A stretch of DNA of 64,000 bases from Pseudorhizobium flavum (GTDB lineage Bacteria; Pseudomonadota; Alphaproteobacteria; Rhizobiales; Rhizobiaceae). Positions 26,424-35,214 of the stretch are shown one piece after another. The notes below the pieces were generated by a model. That model did not search any database. It was not told the origin of the DNA and worked only from the letters and a program-made list of their open reading frames with translations. A program made the position numbers and the translations under genes. Location of the stretch: the NCBI RefSeq assembly GCF_902502825.2, contig NZ_LR723670.1:1116001-1180000 (forward strand), in the 5' to 3' direction. Within the stretch, counting starts at the first letter, position 1, and each line of letters opens with the position of its first letter.

Positions 26424-26759
26424 TCAGAGGCGGGTCCAGGTCTGCGTCTTGCAGAGCACCGCCATGACGCAGCCCTTCATCTTCAGAGAGTTTCCGCTGA
26501 CCGTGCCGGAGCCGCTGTAGGTCTTGTCTGCGGCGGGGTCGGTGATCTCCCCCTTGTAGGTGCCGCCGGTTCCGGACAGCTTGCCGATCTGCTTGCCGGC
26601 GTGCTTGCCTGTCTTCAGCGTAACGCAGAAGGCATTGCCGCATTTGCCGATGGTCGCGGTTTCGCCGCTCGCCGTCTTCCAGTTGCCCTCCAGCGGCTCG
26701 GCTGCATGAGCAAAGCCTGCCGACAACAAGAAGGCGGCAGCAAGTAGTACATGACGCAT
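26424..26759 (-). CDS. DUF2147-family exported protein
   Basis: 111 aa. Signal peptide MRHVLLAAAFLLSAGFAHA, then a compact beta-rich domain: EGNWKTASGETATIGKCGNAFCVTLKTGKHAGKQIGKL...YKGEITDPAADKTYSGSGTVSGNSLKMKGCVMAVLCKTQTWTRL. The W-T-lG-x-C-G-x-a-f-C-v pattern and the final L-x(3)-GC-v-x(4)-C-xxQ-x-W-x-R match DUF2147, periplasmic proteins of unknown function. Four cysteines could form two disulfides. The ATG at 26759 is preferred because GGAGAAATTGATC precedes it. Confidence 0.85.
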   Translation of the reverse strand: MRHVLLAAAFLLSAGFAHAAEPLEGNWKTASGETATIGKCGNAFCVTLKTGKHAGKQIGKLSGTGGTYKGEITDPAADKTYSGSGTVSGNSLKMKGCVMAVLCKTQTWTRL

Positions 26760-27251
26760 GATCAATTTCTCCATCCCTGTGTCGGCCGGACCGACAGTCA
26801 CATCCTCCAGCCCGCCCGGAAGGCGAGCAGGCATCAGATTAGCTTACGCGCACGTAAAGGTAAACGTTGCGATGCGCCGGCGAGCGGCTTTTTCTGAGCA
26901 AGCCTTTCCGCCTGCCGCTCCATCGGAGCTTTGCGGATGGTTAGCAGAGGGTTGAAACCGAAATCTCAACTTTGCGTAAAATTTCGCCTCGAGGCCAAGC
27001 GCTGCAGGCATCACGATGTTTAACGAAAAGCCAATTTTACCAAGCATTTGTATTTTGTTTTCTAGCAATTAATCATGCCTTTTAGCCAACTGTTTGAAGA
27101 TCTGCCGCATAGTCCTCCTCAGCAAACGAGCGGAAAAATCCGCCGGCCTGACGGAGACAAGCCGCCGAAGACGGTGCCTCCGGAAGGATCCCGAAAGGGG
27201 CAAGAAACAGGGCAAGTTCAACGGCAACAGCTTCAAACAGGGACAAAGACA
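26760..27251. other. 492-bp divergent intergenic region
   Basis: Separates the DUF2147 gene from the Sel1-like gene. It contains a TTACG(C)GCACGTAA palindrome and an AT-rich stretch (26,960-27,075) with likely promoters. A 59-codon in-frame extension upstream of the Sel1 start (from ATG 27,075) is open but Pro/Gln/Lys-rich and not domain-like. Confidence 0.5.
26844..26857. promoter_or_regulatory. LiuR-like palindrome, second site
   Basis: TTACGCGCACGTAA followed by AGGTAAACG; it shares both the palindrome and the 3' AGGTAA with the site upstream of ETF-QO. It lies 85 bases before the DUF2147 start. Half-site ACGTAA is intact, the other reads TTACGC. Confidence 0.4.
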
Positions 27252-27518
27252 ATGGCACGCTTCGAAATTCAGAACTCCGGATATGCGACGATGGGTGGCG
27301 AGACCCGCGCCGATACCTTCTGCGAAATGGGGTTGATGTATGCGACTGGCCGCGGCTGCGCGGTCGATCTCGTCGCCGCTCACAAGTGGCTGAACATCGC
27401 CGCCATCAAGGGCTCGGACCGTGCGGCCGAACTGCGGGCTGACCTGGCCCAGACGATGAGCAAGGCTGAACTCGCAGCAGCACTGCGTGCCGCCCGCGAA
27501 TGGATGACGATGCACTGA
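27252..27518 (+). CDS. Sel1-like repeat protein
   Basis: 88 aa. FCEMGLMYATGRGCAVDLVAAHKWLNIAAIKGSDRAAELRADLAQTMSKAELAAALRAAREWM contains one good Sel1 (TPR-like) repeat, a helix pair used for protein-protein contacts. No signal peptide from this start, so probably cytoplasmic. The ATG at 27252 follows AAACAGGGACAAAGACA; a 147-aa version from ATG 27075 is possible. Convergent with the aminotransferase gene. Confidence 0.75.
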   Translation: MARFEIQNSGYATMGGETRADTFCEMGLMYATGRGCAVDLVAAHKWLNIAAIKGSDRAAELRADLAQTMSKAELAAALRAAREWMTMH

Positions 27519-27547
27519 TGAGTGGCCGCCGTCGCGGCGGCGCCACC

Positions 27548-28657
27548 TCAGAGGGTCTTCAAGACCTGGGGTAGCGCCTCTTCGAGCAGCGCCATGTCGG
27601 CTTCTGGCCCCGCACTGATCCGGATGCACCGGTTGAGCGGTGCGATCCCCGGCCTGCGAATGAAGACGCCATGCTCCATCAGGCCGTCGACGATGGCCTT
27701 GGAATAGGCGCCGTCTCGACCACAGTCGATGGCGACGAAATTGGTGGCCGATGGAAGCGGCACGAGCCCATTTTTGCGGGCAATGCCGCCGATGCGCTCC
27801 CTAGACAGCCTGATGTTTTCCAGAACCTCGCCGAGATAGGCCTGGTCCTCCAGGGCAGCCAGCGCCGCGGCAGTGCTGATCCGCGCCATGCCGAAATGAT
27901 TGCGGATCTTGTCGAAGGCTGCGGCCGTCCCCGGCGTCGAGATCGCGTAGCCAATACGCGCGCCCGCCAACCCATAAGCCTTGGAGAAGGTGCGGGTGCG
28001 AATGACGTTCGGCTGGTCGATCAGCGCATCGATATGAGGCGTCGAACCCTCAGGGGCCGTCTCGCAATAGGCTTCGTCGAGGATCAGCAGTGTCGTTTCC
28101 GGTAGCGCCCGCGCAAATGCGACAACGCTGTCGGCGTCCCACCAGCTTCCCATCGGATTGTCGGGATTGGCGAAATAGACGAGGGGCGGGTTTTCCCTTC
28201 GCACTGCAGCCAGAAGTCCATCGAGGTCTTCCCGGTCGTTCACGTAGGGCACGGTGACGAGCCGGCCACCGAAGCCGTTCACATGGAAATTGAAGGTCGG
28301 ATAGGCACCGAAGGAGGTCACGACCGGCATGCCCGGGTCGATCACCAGCCGTACGATCTGGCCGAGCAGCGAATCGATGCCCTCGCCGATCGCAAGGTCT
28401 TGCGGCTGGCAGCCGAGATGTGCGGCAAGCGCCTGCTTCAGCGCATAGTTTTCCGGATCATTGTACTTCCATGTTTCCAGTGCCGCTTCGGTGATGGCCC
28501 GAAGCACGGACGGGGCAGGACCGAAGCCGTTCTCGTTTGCGCCAATGCGTGCCTTGACCTCCAGGCCCCGGTTGCGCTCGATCGCCTCCGGCCCGACGAA
28601 AGGCACGGTTGCGGGGAGCGACTGGATGAGCGGTGTGAAGCGGGAGAATGTGGACAT
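27548..28657 (-). CDS. histidinol-phosphate aminotransferase-like PLP enzyme
   Basis: 369 aa class I/II aminotransferase. NENGFGPAPSVLRAITEA and YNDPENYALKQALAAHLG are the substrate/PLP-phosphate side, FANPDNPMGSWWD the N-P-x-N-P-x-G motif, DEAYCE the PLP-pyridine aspartate, and RTFSKAYGLAGARIGYA the cofactor lysine. Closest to HisC-like enzymes; many paralogues act on aromatic or other amino acids instead of histidinol phosphate. The ATG at 28657 gives the normal N-terminus. A LysR-type gene starts 932 bases upstream on the same strand and ends 71 bases before it. Confidence 0.85.
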   Translation of the reverse strand: MSTFSRFTPLIQSLPATVPFVGPEAIERNRGLEVKARIGANENGFGPAPSVLRAITEAALETWKYNDPENYALKQALAAHLGCQPQDLAIGEGIDSLLGQIVRLVIDPGMPVVTSFGAYPTFNFHVNGFGGRLVTVPYVNDREDLDGLLAAVRRENPPLVYFANPDNPMGSWWDADSVVAFARALPETTLLILDEAYCETAPEGSTPHIDALIDQPNVIRTRTFSKAYGLAGARIGYAISTPGTAAAFDKIRNHFGMARISTAAALAALEDQAYLGEVLENIRLSRERIGGIARKNGLVPLPSATNFVAIDCGRDGAYSKAIVDGLMEHGVFIRRPGIAPLNRCIRISAGPEADMALLEEALPQVLKTL

Positions 28658-28728
28658 GGAAAGCGGACCTGCTGCTGGAATCGGCTCACCATAGGGCCGA
28701 ATCCGACACACGCAAGTACGCCAGAGCG

Positions 28729-29589
28729 TCAACCGGTTCGGCCTGCCATGCGGTCCGCCAGCCGCCGGAACATCGCCGCCAGGCGGTCCATAGCAAGCCG
28801 CATCTCCGGCCTGTGCCGGTCGTCATCATTGGCGACAATCCAGAGCGTATAGGTAAGGCCCTCCAGGATCGGCCCGTCCCGCTCCAGTTCAGGATCGGCA
28901 TCCCCGACGAAGCATGGAAGCACGCCCCGGCCATTGCCGGCCCGGATCAGCCGCAAGAGCAGGTCCGTCGAATTCGCCCAGGTCATGATCTCTGCCTCAT
29001 GATGCTCGAAGACCCACCGGTCCGCAGGTGAATGGGCGCTCTGCGTCCCGAGCGATACCCAGGGGAGGGAAGTGCGGGAAGAGTTCTTGGCGCTGTAGAC
29101 GGCATGAGCGACGGGCACCGATTTGCGCAGCGCGAGATTGCCGGTCTGCGGAGGCTCGCGCATGAGGCCGATATCCGTCTCCCGATAGGTGAAGTCGATG
29201 CCGGCATGGCGCATCTGGCAGCAAAGGCGGAAAGGATCCGTGGCTCCGCGAAGGGACGGCGTCTCGTCGGCGATCAGGCCCGAGAGCCAGGCATCGGCGC
29301 CGATCGAGACGATCGGCAGGGCGAAGGCCTGTCCCCGCCAATCCGCAATCTTCTCCGCCGATGTCTGCATGGCCTGCACATGGGCTAGCAGCACCTCGCC
29401 ATCCGGCGCCAGCCGGTAGCCCCGCTGGCTGCGCACGAACAGCGTCCGCCCGGTGGCCCGCTCCAGTGCCAGCATCCGGCGCCCGATGGTCGGTGCGCTT
29501 ATGCCGGTACGATCGGACGCGCCGCTGAGGCCGCCGGTCAGTGCGACATGCAGGAAGAGCTTCAGGTCATCCCAGTCCGGTTCAGTCAT
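28729..29589 (-). CDS. LysR-family transcriptional regulator
   Basis: 286 aa. DWDDLKLFLHVALTGGLSGASDRTGISAPTIGRRMLALERATGRTLFVRSQRGYRLAPDGEVLLAHV is a typical LysR HTH with linker helix; the remainder is the periplasmic-binding-like effector domain. It lies directly upstream of and on the same strand as the HisC-like aminotransferase, with a 71-base gap, so it may be co-expressed with or regulate it. Inducer unknown. Confidence 0.88.
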   Translation of the reverse strand: MTEPDWDDLKLFLHVALTGGLSGASDRTGISAPTIGRRMLALERATGRTLFVRSQRGYRLAPDGEVLLAHVQAMQTSAEKIADWRGQAFALPIVSIGADAWLSGLIADETPSLRGATDPFRLCCQMRHAGIDFTYRETDIGLMREPPQTGNLALRKSVPVAHAVYSAKNSSRTSLPWVSLGTQSAHSPADRWVFEHHEAEIMTWANSTDLLLRLIRAGNGRGVLPCFVGDADPELERDGPILEGLTYTLWIVANDDDRHRPEMRLAMDRLAAMFRRLADRMAGRTG

Positions 29590-29918
29590 CGGGGCTTATT
29601 CTAGCGTGCTTGTCGAAAACCGCATCATTCACCGGTGAAAAACGGCTTTCGTTTGCGCGTCTACAAGCAATGCCCGGCAGGAGCTAGCTGAGATCCATGT
29701 TCCGCTGGAGATGAAGACCGTGCTTCTGAACTGGACCGTGACCTGGGTAACCCTTTGTGACCATGCGAGGCGCAAGCGGGCGTCGCGCCTCGACGATCCC
29801 CTCGATGCGGGCGAGTGGCAGCCCTTCCGCTGGGCGATTCCGCTGATCGCGCTTCTGCTGCGCCAGCACAGCTCGGCAGATCGACCGATCCCTATGGAGA
29901 ACGCTGGCCGGAAGGTAT
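29590..29918. other. 329-bp stretch without a convincing gene
   Basis: Promoter side of the LysR gene plus two overlapping opposite frames (78 codons on plus from 29,711, 61 codons on minus). The plus frame has ATG behind CTGGAG and a short hydrophobic segment (WAIPLIALLL), but no recognisable family; I do not call it. Confidence 0.4.
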
Positions 29919-30269
29919 TCAGTTGGTCTCGAAGCCGAGCCGGATGACGTGATGCAGGAATTCCGGGTCGATCAGCATGTTGAAGCCAACCGTCACCTTC
30001 TCCTCTTCCCGGCGGATGACCGTGCAGCCGATCTCGTCGTGGATGCCGAGGATTTCAAGGAAGAAATTGCTCGGCACCGGCACATGCGGACTGACCTCCA
30101 GATCGGCTCCATAGAGCGAGATGGTACGGATCAGGCAGCGCAGGTGCGTCTTGGTGCTGAGATGGTGGCCGACAAAGATGATCTTGCCCGGACGATCGAT
30201 CGTGAACTTCTCGAAGACCTGGTCGCGGGGAATGTTCTGTCTCGGGTCGCGGTCCATGTTCAAGGGCAT
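29919..30269 (-). CDS. PilZ-domain-like protein
   Basis: 116 aa. Starts MPLNMDRDPRQNIPRDQVFEKFTIDRPGKIIFVGHHLSTKTHLRCLIRTISLYGADLEV, resembling PilZ layout (an N-terminal R-x(n)-R region, then xSxxGA). Here the strict RxxxR and DxSxxG residues are degenerate (ISLYGADLEV replaces (D/N)xSxxGxxv), so c-di-GMP binding is doubtful. GGAGGGTGTC precedes the ATG at 30269. Stand-alone; cytoplasmic. Confidence 0.65.
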   Translation of the reverse strand: MPLNMDRDPRQNIPRDQVFEKFTIDRPGKIIFVGHHLSTKTHLRCLIRTISLYGADLEVSPHVPVPSNFFLEILGIHDEIGCTVIRREEEKVTVGFNMLIDPEFLHHVIRLGFETN

Positions 30270-30484
30270 GACACCCTCCTTCTGTCTCCTCACGGCACGA
30301 TCTTAGCCTTTTTCAACTAACACATCCTGAACGATCCTCCGGCAATTGCAGATATGCGGGTGAAAAGGATGCACCCGCTCGCTGAAGCCTCGGGCCGACG
30401 AGCGGGACATTCGGTTGACGTGCGGACGGCGCGCGGCTACCCCTGCCGGCAGAAGGATCGGTGCGGCAGAGGAAGGGCAGATCT

Positions 30485-31702
30485 TTGACGGGCAGGCTGG
30501 TGATCATCGGGGCGGGGCAGGCGGGTTTCGCGCTGGCGGCAAAGCTGCGCAGCCTGAAGGACGAGCGTCCGATCACCCTCATCGGAGCCGAGGATGTGCT
30601 GCCCTACCAGCGGCCGCCACTTTCAAAGAAATACCTGCTCGGCGAGATGGAGTTTGATCGCCTGACCTTCCGGCCCGAGAACTGGTATGCGGAAAACGCC
30701 GTCGATCTCCGGCTTTCCACCTATGTCGAGCAGATTGATCGGAGCGGCCGGCGGGTCCGGATGCAGGACGGCTCCTGGCTCGACTATGAGACGCTGGTGC
30801 TTGCGACCGGTGCTGCGCCCCGGACCCTGCCGGCGGCACTCGGCGGCGACCTGGAAGGCGTCCGCCTGATGCGCGACAAGCGCGACGCCGACGAACTGGC
30901 TCATGAAATGCGTCCGGGCCGGCGCCTGCTGGTGATCGGCGGCGGCTATATCGGGCTAGAGGCGGCCGCAGTGGCACGCGCCCGCGGCGTCGAGGTGGTG
31001 CTGATCGAAATGGCCGACCGGATTCTCTGCCGCGTTGCCGCGCCTGAGACTGCCGATGTCATCCGTACCATCCACCTGCAGCATGGGGTGACGATCCGCG
31101 AGCGCACCGGCCTGAAGCGGCTGATCGGCCGCGACGGCCGGATCTGCGGCGCGGAACTTTCCGACGGCAGCGTCATCGACGTCGATTTCGCCATCATCGG
31201 CATTGGCGTCGCGCCGAATGACGGCCTTGCGCAACAATGCGGGCTGGAGGTCGGCAACGGCATCATCGTCGATGCCTTCGGGCGCACCTCCGATCCCGCC
31301 ATCTATGCGGCGGGCGATTGCACGCAACTGCCGTGGAAGGGCGAGCGCATCCGCCTCGAATCGGTCCAGAACGCGGTCGATCAGGCAGAGGCCATCGCCG
31401 CGGTGCTCGCCGGCAGAGCCGAACCCTATCGGCCGAAGCCGTGGTTCTGGTCCGACCAGTATGACGTGAAGCTGCAGATCGCCGGCTTCAATCTCGGCTA
31501 TGACGAAACGCTCGTCCGGCCCGGCATGCGCGATGGCAGCGTCTCCATCTGGTATTTCCGGGAGGGGAGCTTCGTCGCGGTCGATGCCATCAACAACGCG
31601 AAAGCCTATGTCACCGGAAAGAAGCTCCTCGACATGGGCATCGAGCCGGATCGCGCCATTCTCGCCGACGCGGCCGCAGACCTGAAGCAACTTCTCTCCT
31701 AG
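30485..31702 (+). CDS. ferredoxin reductase-type FAD/NAD oxidoreductase
   Basis: 405 aa. LVIIGAGQAGFALAAKLR (FAD), PYQRPPLSKKYL, LATGAAPR, RRLLVIGGGYIGLEAAAVARARGVEVVLIE (NADH) and YAAGDCTQ are the landmarks of rhodocoxin/putidaredoxin reductase-type enzymes that reduce a 2Fe-2S ferredoxin for a monooxygenase or dioxygenase. No ferredoxin or oxygenase gene is adjacent, so the partner is elsewhere. A TTG start at 30485, after GAGGAAGGGCAGATC, fits the family N-terminus; GTG 30461 is an alternative. Eleven bases separate it from the aldolase gene, so they form an operon. Confidence 0.88.
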   Translation: MTGRLVIIGAGQAGFALAAKLRSLKDERPITLIGAEDVLPYQRPPLSKKYLLGEMEFDRLTFRPENWYAENAVDLRLSTYVEQIDRSGRRVRMQDGSWLDYETLVLATGAAPRTLPAALGGDLEGVRLMRDKRDADELAHEMRPGRRLLVIGGGYIGLEAAAVARARGVEVVLIEMADRILCRVAAPETADVIRTIHLQHGVTIRERTGLKRLIGRDGRICGAELSDGSVIDVDFAIIGIGVAPNDGLAQQCGLEVGNGIIVDAFGRTSDPAIYAAGDCTQLPWKGERIRLESVQNAVDQAEAIAAVLAGRAEPYRPKPWFWSDQYDVKLQIAGFNLGYDETLVRPGMRDGSVSIWYFREGSFVAVDAINNAKAYVTGKKLLDMGIEPDRAILADAAADLKQLLS

Positions 31703-31712
31703 GACAATTCGA

Positions 31713-32516
31713 ATGCCAGCACCGAAGAACCAGTTCAAGGCAGCCCTTCGACAGGGCGGCAGGCCGCAGATCGGCCTTTGGCTCAATACCGGCGAGCCGC
31801 TGTTAGCCGAGCTTGCGGGCACGGCAGGCTACGACTGGCTGGTGATCGACGGCGAGCATGGACCGAACGACCTGCGCAGCATCATGACGCAGCTGCAGGC
31901 CCTGTCCGCCTCTCCTGCCGAGGCGGTGGTCCGGCCGCCTATGGGCGAAACATGGATGATCAAGCAGCTTCTCGATATCGGCGCCCGGACCCTGCTGGTG
32001 CCGATGGTCGATTCGGCCGAACAGGCCCGCGCCCTGGTGCGTGCCGTCCGCTATCCCCCGCATGGCATTCGCGGCGTGGGCGCGGCGGTAGCCCGGGCGT
32101 CGGCGTTCAACACCATTCCCGACTATGCCGATACCGCCGCTGATGAGATCTGCCTGCTGGTGCAGGCCGAGACCCGCGCGGCAATCGCCGATCTCGAGAA
32201 CATCGCAGCCGTCGACGGCATTGACGGCATCTTCATCGGCCCTGCCGACCTCTCCGCGGACATGGGCTATATCGGCCGCATCGAGGCGCCGGAGGTCCAG
32301 GAGGTGATCGAGAAGGCGATCGGCACGATTACCGCCGCCGGCAAGGCGGCCGGCATCCTCACTTTCAACGAGGCGCTGAACCTGCGCTATATCGACCTCG
32401 GTGCCCGCTTCGTCGCCGTCGGATCGGACGTAGCGGAATTTGCCGGCGCATTGCGCAGCCTCGCCGCCCGCTACGGCCGCGGCACCCCGGGGGGAGGCGG
32501 CTCCTCGGGCTATTGA
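31713..32516 (+). CDS. HpcH/HpaI-family aldolase
   Basis: 267 aa. WLNTGEPLLAELAGTAGYDWLVIDGEHGPND, VRPPMGETWMIKQLLDIGARTLLVPMV, LLVQAETRAAIADLENIAAVDGIDGIFIGPADLSADMG define the metal-dependent class II HpaI barrel; the Glu and Asp metal ligands (QAE, PADLS) are present. These enzymes cleave 2-keto-hydroxy acids such as 4-hydroxy-2-oxoheptanedioate into pyruvate and an aldehyde. Second gene of an operon with the ferredoxin-reductase-like protein. It is the last chromosomal gene before the tRNA-Ser insertion site. Confidence 0.88.
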   Translation: MPAPKNQFKAALRQGGRPQIGLWLNTGEPLLAELAGTAGYDWLVIDGEHGPNDLRSIMTQLQALSASPAEAVVRPPMGETWMIKQLLDIGARTLLVPMVDSAEQARALVRAVRYPPHGIRGVGAAVARASAFNTIPDYADTAADEICLLVQAETRAAIADLENIAAVDGIDGIFIGPADLSADMGYIGRIEAPEVQEVIEKAIGTITAAGKAAGILTFNEALNLRYIDLGARFVAVGSDVAEFAGALRSLAARYGRGTPGGGGSSGY

Positions 32517-32618
32517 GCCCAGCCTCCGGCCGCACGCAAGCCACTTCCGCCGGCAATTCGCCGGCGGGCTCGAAAAGACCTTGCAATCGCCCGGCATCCG
32601 AAATAATCAGGCCGCACC

Positions 32619-32709
32619 GGAGAGGTGGCCGAGTGGTCGAAGGCGCTCCCCTGCTAAGGGAGTATACGTCAAAAGCGTATCGTGGGTTCGAATCCCATCC
32701 TCTCCGCCA
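32619..32709 (+). tRNA. tRNA-Ser(GCU)
   Basis: A 91-nt class II tRNA with encoded CCA. GGAGAGG pairs with CCTCTCC in the acceptor stem; the anticodon arm CTCCC-CTGCTAA-GGGAG gives anticodon GCU; a long variable arm (TATACGTCAAAAGCGTA) is typical for serine; the T-arm is GTGGG-TTCGAAT-CCCAT. Its 3' end serves as the attachment site of the genomic island and stays intact after integration. Confidence 0.97.
32693..32709 (+). other. attL core of the genomic island
   Basis: TCCCATCCTCTCCGCCA, the last 17 bases of tRNA-Ser, is repeated exactly at 63,494-63,510. Bases on either side of the two copies differ, so the repeat is exactly 17 bp. Typical core for a tyrosine integrase encoded next to it. 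Confidence 0.93.
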
Positions 32710-32721
32710 TTGGATGCGCCC

Positions 32722-32738
32722 CTCTTCCCCAATTACCG
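32722..32738. repeat. inverted att-arm repeat, left copy
   Basis: CTCTTCCCCAATTACCG, 12 bases inside the left core. Its perfect reverse complement sits immediately inside the right core (63,477-63,493). In the excised circle the two would flank the core as inverted arms. Confidence 0.75.
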
Positions 32739-32799
32739 ATAAGTCATTGTCTTTCCTTCAAGTTTCGCGGCAGACGGCCCTAGAACAGGGCGTTTCGTC

Positions 32800-34836
32800 A
32801 TGGCAAAGAACGACAATGTATCGCGGATTGTATCGCTTCATGTATCACCGGCCGACCGGGAAATAATTTCCGTTTCGAAAGGGAATCGCAACCGCAAACA
32901 GCGATCCTCGGGCCTCTACCTGGTCAGAAGCGGGAACATCTACCTCTTCCAGATCAGGATACCGAAACGGCTCAGTTCGAGGAGCAAGTCGACGCTCGTC
33001 CGCATCAGCCTCGGCCCGCTGGCGCACAAGGATGCGAGGGAGACGGCAGATGCGCTCGCAGCACTGGCACGCCAATGCTTCAGGGAGATCGAGAAGCGCA
33101 TGACAGACAATGGTGCAGAGGACCTGCTCAATCTGCTTGGGCTTGGTAATGACAGTTCCGCCGGAGACGATTGGCCGTCGGAGCTGATCAGCATGTTCCT
33201 GAAGGCCGGGCTTTACGACCTCCGCTCTCCGCCTCGGGAGCCGACCGCTGAAGAGGCGAGAGGACATGAGCTGATGCGTGGGATGGTCAAGATCGCCAAG
33301 GAGGTTTCAGCCAAACAGGCGGGCGAGCCTTACAACGATCTCATTGCCGATAATGCGGAGACCCTTGTCGCCAGCCACTTGGCCAAGTTCGATGTTGCGA
33401 CGGGTCCGGTGAGCCTCCCGGCTCAGCTTTATTCATCCGCTCGCGTGCCGGATGCACCTGAGCCTGAAACAAAAACCGATGGCTCAGACGCCGATGACCT
33501 TGCCACTGAGGCAGGGGCGGCGATCGAGGTCGCTGCGACTGCGGCTGGGGTTCAGGAATCTGGGGCCGGGCAAGCACCTGCTGCAGTCCCTCCTGCCACG
33601 CCTGCCGTCGCTGTCCCGGCCGGCAGGCCCATCTCCGCCACTCGGCTTATCACCTCTACCGGGACCCCAGCGTCCAAACTCGATCGGCGATATGTTGATC
33701 GGCCGCCATCGAACAAGCCGCTCTTCAGCGTGGTCGCCAGTGAATACCTGGCCAATCGAAGAGCGTCCAAGTCAGACGGCAACCGAGACATCGACACCGC
33801 TGAAATCCGGTTGAACCTGTTCGCCGAGTTGATCGGCGATCACCCCGTCGACACCTATACCGGCACCGATCTGCAGGCGTTTATCTATCTGATGGGCGAC
33901 TGGCCAAAACACAAGAAGGATCAACCGGCCAGCCTGACCGCACGGCAGATCATCGAGTTTACGTCGCAGACAGATGCGGAGCGGCTGGCGGAAAAGACAC
34001 TTCGGGAAGGATATATCGCGGTGGTAAAAGCGGCGGTCCATTCCGGTATGACCGCGTATGACTACAAGTCGCCATTCGCGGGTGCAACACTCAAATACCC
34101 CGAGACGGCGCGGACATCCGTTGCGACTGAGCCCTTGAGCTACAAAAAGACCGAGCGGCTTCTCGCGGTCGGAGCCGCCTCCGAGTTCCTGGATGAAGTC
34201 ATGCTACCGCTACTCTCCCTCCTGACCGGGAGACGGCTTGGCCTTCTGATCCACCTGTGCGGCAGTGACTTCCGGGAGAAGTTCCAAGGCGTTTGGATCG
34301 CACAAACCTCCGGAATCGTGCTGATAGATGGGCGATGGAAACGTGTGCCGGTGAAGACCCCGGCGAGTACATCCTTCTTCGTCCTGCATCGATTCCTTGT
34401 CGAAATCGGATTCGTCGAATGGGCTCAGTCTAAAGGAGATGAGTTCCTGTTCCCCGAGCTGATCCGGCTTGCCGATCCCAGCAGGAGTGCGTCATCCTAT
34501 ATGGGCCGCCTCATGAAACGCGCGGGCGTCAAACAGGGCAAAGGAGAGGTCTTCCACTCCCTCAGAGGTGCCTACATCTCCGAAAGCCGCGATCAGAAGG
34601 TTGAAAAACGCGACAGACAGCTCCAGGTCGGCCACGAGATTGGCGATGACGAGCATGACAAGTATGGCTTCAAGACGCTGACCGAAAAACAGGCACGGAT
34701 GCTCGCCAACCTGCCCCTGAACCCCGAGATCGATCTGTCGATGTTTCACGGTCTGGACTTCAACAAGCTTTATGCCGCGGAGCGCACGCGCGGCCGCAAG
34801 CCTAACGCCAAGCCCAAGGCCGAAGCCGAGAAGTGA
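32800..34836 (+). CDS. tyrosine recombinase / island integrase
   Basis: 678 aa, long for the family. Residues about 30-90 (GLYLVRSGNIYLFQIRIPKRLSS...TLVRISLGPLAHKDARETADALAALARQ) are the arm-type-binding N-terminal domain, followed by an Ala/Pro/Glu-rich linker (about 205-300). The catalytic domain has the first Arg in TGRRLG (about 476), HSLRGAY (about 586), GHEIG (about 611) and the nucleophile Tyr in HDKYGF (about 622). It lies 90 bases from tRNA-Ser and integrates the island there. The start region overlaps a triple 12-bp repeat and a GGAAATAATTTCC palindrome, so expression may be controlled by arm-site and operator binding. A homologue starts at 63,600. Confidence 0.94.
   Translation: MAKNDNVSRIVSLHVSPADREIISVSKGNRNRKQRSSGLYLVRSGNIYLFQIRIPKRLSSRSKSTLVRISLGPLAHKDARETADALAALARQCFREIEKRMTDNGAEDLLNLLGLGNDSSAGDDWPSELISMFLKAGLYDLRSPPREPTAEEARGHELMRGMVKIAKEVSAKQAGEPYNDLIADNAETLVASHLAKFDVATGPVSLPAQLYSSARVPDAPEPETKTDGSDADDLATEAGAAIEVAATAAGVQESGAGQAPAAVPPATPAVAVPAGRPISATRLITSTGTPASKLDRRYVDRPPSNKPLFSVVASEYLANRRASKSDGNRDIDTAEIRLNLFAELIGDHPVDTYTGTDLQAFIYLMGDWPKHKKDQPASLTARQIIEFTSQTDAERLAEKTLREGYIAVVKAAVHSGMTAYDYKSPFAGATLKYPETARTSVATEPLSYKKTERLLAVGAASEFLDEVMLPLLSLLTGRRLGLLIHLCGSDFREKFQGVWIAQTSGIVLIDGRWKRVPVKTPASTSFFVLHRFLVEIGFVEWAQSKGDEFLFPELIRLADPSRSASSYMGRLMKRAGVKQGKGEVFHSLRGAYISESRDQKVEKRDRQLQVGHEIGDDEHDKYGFKTLTEKQARMLANLPLNPEIDLSMFHGLDFNKLYAAERTRGRKPNAKPKAEAEK
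32817..32852 (+). repeat. three 12-bp direct repeats, left att arm
   Basis: TGTATCGCGGAT, TGTATCGCTTCA, TGTATCACCGGC at an exact 12-bp period, inside the integrase 5' coding region, 107 bases from the core. Equivalent arrays occur at 61,975-62,010 (right end) and 63,605-63,640 (second element). Candidate integrase arm-type sites. Confidence 0.75.
32859..32871. promoter_or_regulatory. GGAAATAATTTCC palindrome 1 (integrase)
   Basis: A 13-bp palindrome within codons 20-24 of the integrase, seven bases after the triple repeat. One of four copies in the island; placed to act as an intragenic operator or a structural element of the left end. Confidence 0.6.
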
Positions 34837-35214
34837 GGTTGGCCCGTTTTGGGAAATGCGCGTCAGTCGGGTAGCCTGCAGTGTCTTTCGCTTCAAAAAA
34901 GAGGCTTCCCGACCGTCAGATCGCCATCACGACCCGGCGCACCAGAAGAGTGGTCCGGTGGCCGCTGTAGGGCCACTCTCGTCAGCGACGCTACAACCTG
35001 AAGATACATTATAAAATTATAAAATGCGGCTGGACCGAAATTTTTTCTGATGACTGATTTTGTTTATCTTTTTCTGGTCAGAGATCAGCGAGATGACATA
35101 TATGTGTTTAATTTCAATGTGTTGCCGGAAGTCGGTTGTAACGCCTTTCTGAAATCCGTGTCATCATTGTCTCACGGTCGCTGATAACGACCGGTGATCA
35201 ACGGAGACAGGGAC
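34837..35214. other. 378-bp control region upstream of the DUF3102-like gene
   Basis: Contains a hairpin with stem AGAGTGG / CCACTCT and inner TGGCC/GGGCCA (about 34,945-34,977) that could terminate the integrase transcript, then an AT-rich run (ACATTATAAAATTATAAAATG, within 35,005-35,025) that looks like a promoter, and a 6-bp inverted repeat CGGTCG-N7-CGACCG at 35,175-35,193 just before the next start, a candidate operator. No gene seen. Confidence 0.5.

Noticed and set aside
29711..29947. 78-codon frame with a short hydrophobic stretch
   Set aside because: Overlaps the end of the PilZ-like gene and an opposite frame; no family and weak support.
32817..32852. CRISPR-like short repeat array
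   Set aside because: Only three 12-bp units without unique spacers; no cas genes. No CRISPR array seen anywhere.
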